From NCBI GenBank assembly GCA_035938395.1, contig DASZGY010000057.1, positions 1-10,104 of the forward strand: a DNA stretch of 10,104 nt, given 5' to 3'. A program made the translations under genes and the position numbers. The notes beneath the pieces are model-generated. The model searched no databases. It was not told the origin of the DNA and saw only the letters and a list, made by a program, of their open reading frames with translations. This DNA comes from JALZAA01 sp035938395. Its GTDB lineage: Bacteria > Actinomycetota > Acidimicrobiia > IMCC26256 > JACDBD01. Below, piece after piece: positions 6,812 to 10,104 of this stretch (positions are counted from its first letter, which is position 1; every line of letters begins with the position of its first letter).

Positions 6812-8053
6812 ATGAGCGCGCCCGACGCTATCGACGGCACCAACGACCCGTTCGAGGAGTTCAACCGCAGGACGGGCGCGGGCGTGGTGGAGGACCCGTA
6901 CCCGCTGCTCGCGATGGCGCGGGCTCAGGGCCCGGTGCTCAAGGAGAACCTCGAAGCGGAGTTGCTCTCCGCGGAGGTCGACCCCGGAGCCACGATGGCA
7001 CCGGAAGTCTTCACCGCGTTCGGTTACGACGCGGTGCAGACGGTCCTGCGCGACGGCGAGACGTTCTCGTCGGCCGGTTACGCCGACGTCATGGGCGCGG
7101 TCATGGGCCACACGATCCTCGAGATGGACGAGCCCGAGCACCACACCTACCGCGGGCTCGTGCAGCAGGCGTTCAGCCGCAAGGCGATGGAGCGCTGGGA
7201 GGTTGACGCCGTCGGCCCGATCGTCGACGAGTGCATCGACGCCTTCATCGACCGCGGTGAAGCCGACCTCGTGCGCGAGCTGACACTCCCGTTCCCCGTG
7301 AACGTGATCGCCAGCATGCTCGGGCTCCCGCGCGAGGATCTCCCGCAGTTCCATCGCTGGGCGATCGAGCTCATCAGCGTCTCGTTCGACTGGGACCTCG
7401 GGACGCGGGCGTCGGCGCAGCTGCGCGACTACTTCGCCCGTGTGCTCGCCGATCGGCGCGCCCACCCCGCCAACGATCTGATGAGCACGCTCGCCGCCTC
7501 CGAGCTCGACGGCCAGCACCTCACCGACGAAGAGATCTTCGCCTTCCTCCGGCTGCTGCTCCCGGCCGGCGCCGAGACCACGTACCGCTCGTCGAGCAAC
7601 CTGCTCTTCGGGCTGCTCACCAATCCCACCCAGCTCGACGCGCTGCGGGCCGACCGGACCCTGATGCCCCAGGCGATCGAGGAGGGGCTGCGCTGGGAGC
7701 CCCCGCTCACGACGATCGTGCGCACTGCGACGCGCGACACCGTCGTCGACGGAGTCGATGTCCCATCGGGTGCGATCGTCATCACCAACATGGGCTCGGC
7801 CAACCACGACGAGAAGTATTGGGAGCGGTCGGAGGAGTTCGACATCCACCGCGAGCAGCGTCAGCACCTCGCGTTCGCATTCGGGCCGCACATGTGTCTC
7901 GGCATGCACCTGGCGCGCATGGAGACGCGCGTGGTGCTCGAGCGGATCTTCGACCGCCTCCCGAACCTGCGTCTCGACCCTGCGGCTGACGATCCGCACA
8001 TCACCGGCATGACGTTCCGGGCGCCGCCCTCGCTGCCGGTGCTCTTCGGCTGA
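6812..8053 (+). CDS. Cytochrome P450
   Basis: A 413-residue soluble bacterial cytochrome P450, a heme-thiolate monooxygenase that takes electrons from a ferredoxin and reductase encoded elsewhere. Key motifs are intact: the oxygen-activating I-helix 'AGAETT' (252-257), the K-helix ExxR as Glu291-Gly-Leu-Arg294, and the heme loop 'FAFGPHMCLG' with thiolate ligand Cys362 followed by 'MHLARME'. 'EMDEPEHHTYRGLVQQAFS' near residue 110 is the standard C-helix region with the heme-propionate His/Arg. The CYP family and substrate are not determinable by eye; actinobacterial relatives act on terpenes, steroids, fatty acids or xenobiotics. The ATG at 6812 is preceded by only CAGGG, which is part of the operator palindrome, so initiation may be leaderless or weakly ribosome-site driven. 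It is followed at 11 bases by the amidohydrolase gene, with which it forms an operon. Confidence 0.95.
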   Translation: MSAPDAIDGTNDPFEEFNRRTGAGVVEDPYPLLAMARAQGPVLKENLEAELLSAEVDPGATMAPEVFTAFGYDAVQTVLRDGETFSSAGYADVMGAVMGHTILEMDEPEHHTYRGLVQQAFSRKAMERWEVDAVGPIVDECIDAFIDRGEADLVRELTLPFPVNVIASMLGLPREDLPQFHRWAIELISVSFDWDLGTRASAQLRDYFARVLADRRAHPANDLMSTLAASELDGQHLTDEEIFAFLRLLLPAGAETTYRSSSNLLFGLLTNPTQLDALRADRTLMPQAIEEGLRWEPPLTTIVRTATRDTVVDGVDVPSGAIVITNMGSANHDEKYWERSEEFDIHREQRQHLAFAFGPHMCLGMHLARMETRVVLERIFDRLPNLRLDPAADDPHITGMTFRAPPSLPVLFG

Positions 8054-8054
8054 G

Positions 8055-8059
8055 AGGAG
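8055..8059 (+). promoter_or_regulatory. Shine-Dalgarno site of the amidohydrolase gene
   Basis: AGGAG begins two bases after the P450 TGA and lies five bases before the ATG at 8065, fixing that start and showing that the two genes are read from one transcript. Confidence 0.75.
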
Positions 8060-8064
8060 ATCCC

Positions 8065-9252
8065 ATGCGGGCAGAAGACCTGATCCTCGTGAGCGTGGAC
8101 GACCACGTCGTCGAGCCTCCCGACCTCTTCGAGGGTCACCTGCCCGAGAAGTGGATGGAGTACGCGCCGAAGAGCGTCCACCGCGACGGCATCGACGTGT
8201 GGGTCTACGAGGACAGCGTGATCCCGAACATCGGGCTCAACGCGGTCGCGGGTCGACCGCCCGAGGAGTACAACATCGAGCCCACGAGCTACGAGATGAT
8301 GCGCAAGGGCTGCTACGACATCGACGAGCGCGTCAACGACATGAACCGCAACGGCGTGCTCGGCTCGATGTGCTTCCCCTCCTTCGTGCAGTTCTGCGGG
8401 CAGCTGTTCTCGCGCTCGAAGGACCTCGACATGGGGCTCAATCTCCTGCGCGCGTACAACGACTGGCACATCGACGAATGGTGCGGCACCTACCCGGGCC
8501 GGTTCATCCCGCTGTCGATCCCGCCCATCTGGGACCCGCAGCTCATGGCGGACGAGGTGCACCGCGTCGCGAAGAAGGGCTGCCACGCGGTCACGTTCTC
8601 GGAGAACCCGTTCAAGCTGGGCTGGCCGCACATCTTCGGCGATCACTGGGACCCGTTCTTCGCCGCCTGCGAGGACGAGGGCACGATCATCTGCCTGCAC
8701 ATCGGCTCGTCGTCGACGCAGATCGAGATCGCACCCGGCGCGCCCATCGACATCATGATCACGCTGACGCCGCTGAACACGATGCAGGCCGCCACCGACC
8801 TGCTGTGGTCGCCGGTGCTCCGGAAGTTCCCGAACCTCAAGTTCGCGCTGTCTGAGGGCGGGACGGGCTGGCTCCCCTATTGGCTCGAGCGGATCGATTA
8901 CGTGTACCAGCAGCACCACTTCTGGACGGGGCAGAACTTCGGCGACACGCTCCCGAGCCAGGTCGCGCGGGACCACTTCACGTTCTGCTTCATCAGCGAC
9001 CGCGCCGGCGTCGACGAACGTGAGGCCATCGGCATCGACAACATGACTTGGGAGTGCGACTACCCGCATTCCGACTCGTCGTGGCCGAACTCACCCGAAT
9101 CGGTCGCCAAGCAGCTCGACGGCGTCGCCGACGACATCGTCGACAAGATCACGTGCCAGAACGCCATGCGGATCTTCCGCTACGACCCGTTCGCCCACCG
9201 ACCCAAGGCCCGGTCGAGCGCCGAGGCGCTGCGAGCCGAGGCGCCCGCCTAG
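8065..9252 (+). CDS. Amidohydrolase 2 family metal-dependent hydrolase/decarboxylase
   Basis: A 395-residue TIM-barrel protein of the amidohydrolase-2 family (PF04909 type; includes aminocarboxymuconate-semialdehyde decarboxylase and aromatic-acid decarboxylases). It opens with 'ILVSVDDHVVEPPDLF', the actinobacterial form in which Asp-x-His is reduced to Asp-Asp-His14; other likely metal/active-site residues are His212 in 'CLHIGSS' and Asp332/His335 in 'ECDYPHSDSSWP'. 'LRKFPNLKFALSEGGTGWLPYWLERID' spans the usual strand with a conserved Glu. The family members hydrolyse C-O/C-N/C-C bonds or decarboxylate; the true substrate is unknown. Coupling to a P450 suggests that a product of hydroxylation is hydrolysed or decarboxylated next. 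About a dozen cysteines are present, more than usual for neighbouring genes. The gene ends on CTAG, interlocked with the stop of the convergent small gene. Confidence 0.92.
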   Translation: MRAEDLILVSVDDHVVEPPDLFEGHLPEKWMEYAPKSVHRDGIDVWVYEDSVIPNIGLNAVAGRPPEEYNIEPTSYEMMRKGCYDIDERVNDMNRNGVLGSMCFPSFVQFCGQLFSRSKDLDMGLNLLRAYNDWHIDEWCGTYPGRFIPLSIPPIWDPQLMADEVHRVAKKGCHAVTFSENPFKLGWPHIFGDHWDPFFAACEDEGTIICLHIGSSSTQIEIAPGAPIDIMITLTPLNTMQAATDLLWSPVLRKFPNLKFALSEGGTGWLPYWLERIDYVYQQHHFWTGQNFGDTLPSQVARDHFTFCFISDRAGVDEREAIGIDNMTWECDYPHSDSSWPNSPESVAKQLDGVADDIVDKITCQNAMRIFRYDPFAHRPKARSSAEALRAEAPA

Positions 9253-9443
9253 CCCGTCGCCTGCGCCCGGCGGTGGCGGAGCTCGGGGACGAGGCCGGCG
9301 TCGGCGAGCATCCGCACCGCCCGCTCCTCCTCCACGTCGATCACGATCGCCTCGCCCGGGTGCCGATCGACGATGAACCGGACCACGCAGTCCTCGCATG
9401 CGTTCGTGTGCTGCATCACGCAACTGTCGCAACTGATCTCCAT
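9249..9443 (-). CDS. Small Cys-rich protein with two CxxC pairs
   Basis: A 64-residue protein beginning 'MEISCDSCVMQHTNACEDC', that is Cys5-x2-Cys8-x7-Cys16-x2-Cys19, a spacing compatible with a zinc ribbon or other metal-binding knuckle. The rest, 'VVRFIVDRHPGEAIVIDVEEERAVRMLADAGLVPELRHR', looks like a beta strand and a helix. Function is not known to me; similar short proteins are known as hypothetical proteins in actinobacteria, from memory only. The ATG at 9443 is chosen because AAGGGG lies eight bases upstream and the 24 codons before it (back to 9515) are arginine-rich, low-complexity read-through. The direct repeat AGTTGC-GAC-AGTTGC encodes the first CxxC. The stop codon shares the CTAG with the amidohydrolase stop, so the two genes abut tail to tail. 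Confidence 0.72.
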   Translation of the reverse strand: MEISCDSCVMQHTNACEDCVVRFIVDRHPGEAIVIDVEEERAVRMLADAGLVPELRHRRAQATG

Positions 9444-9474
9444 GCACAATCCCCTTTGTCGCCGTCGCGAGCTC

Positions 9475-9503
9475 CGGCTTTGCGCCGACGGTCGGCAAAG
9501 CCG
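9475..9503. terminator. Inverted repeat between SDR gene and Cys-rich gene
   Basis: CGGCTTTGC and GCAAAGCCG form nine-base perfect arms around an 11-base loop that can itself pair (GCCGA-CGG-TCGGC). It stands downstream of the SDR gene (-) and upstream of the Cys-rich gene (-). No T tract follows in either direction, so it may attenuate or terminate SDR transcription without being a canonical intrinsic terminator. Between 9444 and 9548 I see no further gene. Confidence 0.45.
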
Positions 9504-9548
9504 CCGTCGTCGCACGATCGCACGGGGGTGTGACAGCTACGTCTTCCG

Positions 9549-10103
9549 CTACGACCAGTCGGGCACCGGGAACAGCGAGCGGGGCCGGTCGCACCAGCAC
9601 GCCATCACCCGGCCCGCCAGTGAGTCGTCGCGGATCAGTTCGACGGCGGCCTCGGCGATCTCCTCCGGCGCCAGGATGCCCGGCGGGACGGTCGCCGCTT
9701 CCTCCTCGGGGGTCATGCGGGATCGTGAACGCCGGCTCATCGGCGTGTCGACCCAGTCGGGGCAGATGCAGTTCACCCGGATCCCGGCCTGCTCCGAGAG
9801 CGGCGCCAGCGCGGCGCTGAAGCGCGCGACGCCCGCCTTGGTGGCCGCGTAGTCGGGCGCCGGGTGCGGGCCGAGCCCGATGCCGGCGAGCGACGCGATG
9901 TTCACGATCGCGCCGCCACCCCGCTCCCGCATCGCCCGGATGGCTTAGTAGGTGCCGAGCATGGGGCCCCGCAGGTTCACGTCCAGAACGCGCATCCACG
10001 CCTCGGGCTCGGAATCCGGGAACGCCGGGTTGGCCACGATGCCGGCGTTGTTCACGAGGATGTCGAGCCCGCCGAACGTCGCCACCGCGAAGTCGATCAT
10101 CGC
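9549..10103 (-). pseudogene. Short-chain dehydrogenase/reductase, interrupted by an in-frame stop and cut by window edge
   Basis: An NAD(P)-dependent SDR of classical type. Reading from the right edge in one frame gives 'FGGLDILVNNAGIVANPAF' (NNAG motif), then 'VLDVNLRGPMLGTY', then a TAA at 9947-9945, then 'AIRAMRERGGGAIVNIASLA' with the catalytic Ser, 'PDYAATKAG' with the YxxxK catalytic pair, and 'RVNCICPDWVDTPM'. Both sides of the TAA belong to one continuous SDR and the frame does not change, so this is a single-base nonsense change. Family members often have a Tyr, Phe or Leu at that position and TAC or TAT needs one change to become TAA. The N-terminal nucleotide-binding GxxxGxG lies outside the window. 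A restart at ATG 9932 would give 127 residues without the Rossmann half and would hardly be active. Substrate unknown. Sequencing error is a live alternative to a true pseudogene. Confidence 0.85.
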
Positions 10104-10104
10104 C

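Noticed and set aside
6752..7999. Minus-strand extension of the DoxX frame across the P450 gene, about 416 extra codons
   Set aside because: Antisense of a complete P450; DoxX similarity begins only at Met 6751, and the operator region lies in between.
7861..9069. 402-codon minus-strand frame antisense to the amidohydrolase
   Set aside because: No recognisable domain; the plus strand has all expected amidohydrolase motifs in order.
9508..9521. Direct repeat TCGCAC-GA-TCGCAC between SDR and Cys-rich genes
   Set aside because: Short, single occurrence, and expected by chance in GC-rich intergenic DNA; no evidence of function.
9091..9999. 302-codon minus-strand frame over the SDR and Cys-rich genes
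   Set aside because: It reads a different frame from the SDR and Cys-rich proteins and gives Arg/Gly-rich low-complexity sequence.

Overview
The window is GC-rich, densely packed bacterial DNA with strong NNG/NNC codon preference. It holds an F420-type luciferase-like oxidoreductase, a class I-type soluble cytochrome P450 and a mycobacterial-style 'VDDHVVEPP' amidohydrolase. Together these point to an actinobacterium (Actinomycetota), perhaps of the Acidimicrobiia or a mycobacterial relative; the phylum is an inference from gene content and composition. I see no tRNA, rRNA, CRISPR array or insertion sequence.

Left part (3-5679): the 3' end of an F420-dependent LLM oxidoreductase gene (+) converges, with interlocked stop codons, on a tight minus-strand operon. 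Its order of transcription is thiolase, a 77-codon remnant that looks like an internally deleted aldose 1-epimerase, phosphoketolase, acetate kinase. Every junction is a GTGA overlap or a gap of about 10 bases with the Shine-Dalgarno site inside the previous stop. Phosphoketolase makes acetyl-phosphate from ketose phosphates and acetate kinase turns it into acetate plus ATP, a classical 'bifid-shunt' pair. The thiolase is not an obvious part of that route.

Middle (5680-6811): a divergent intergenic region separates the thiolase operon from an unrecognised 149-residue helical protein (+). That gene converges on a DoxX-family membrane protein (-), which is itself divergent from a cytochrome P450 (+). 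The two divergent intergenic regions each carry a perfect palindrome with the same core, CCTGAC-N6-GTCAGG. This is the most notable observation in the window: it suggests one regulator controls thiolase/phosphoketolase/acetate kinase, the unknown helical protein, DoxX, and the P450-amidohydrolase pair.

Right part (6812-10104): the P450 and amidohydrolase genes form a + strand operon with an 11-base gap. The amidohydrolase converges, again on an interlocked CTAG stop, with a 64-residue protein carrying two CxxC pairs. Beyond it lies a short-chain dehydrogenase/reductase gene (-), cut by the window edge and interrupted by an in-frame TAA where the family has a Tyr-like position, so it is either a pseudogene or carries a base-call error.
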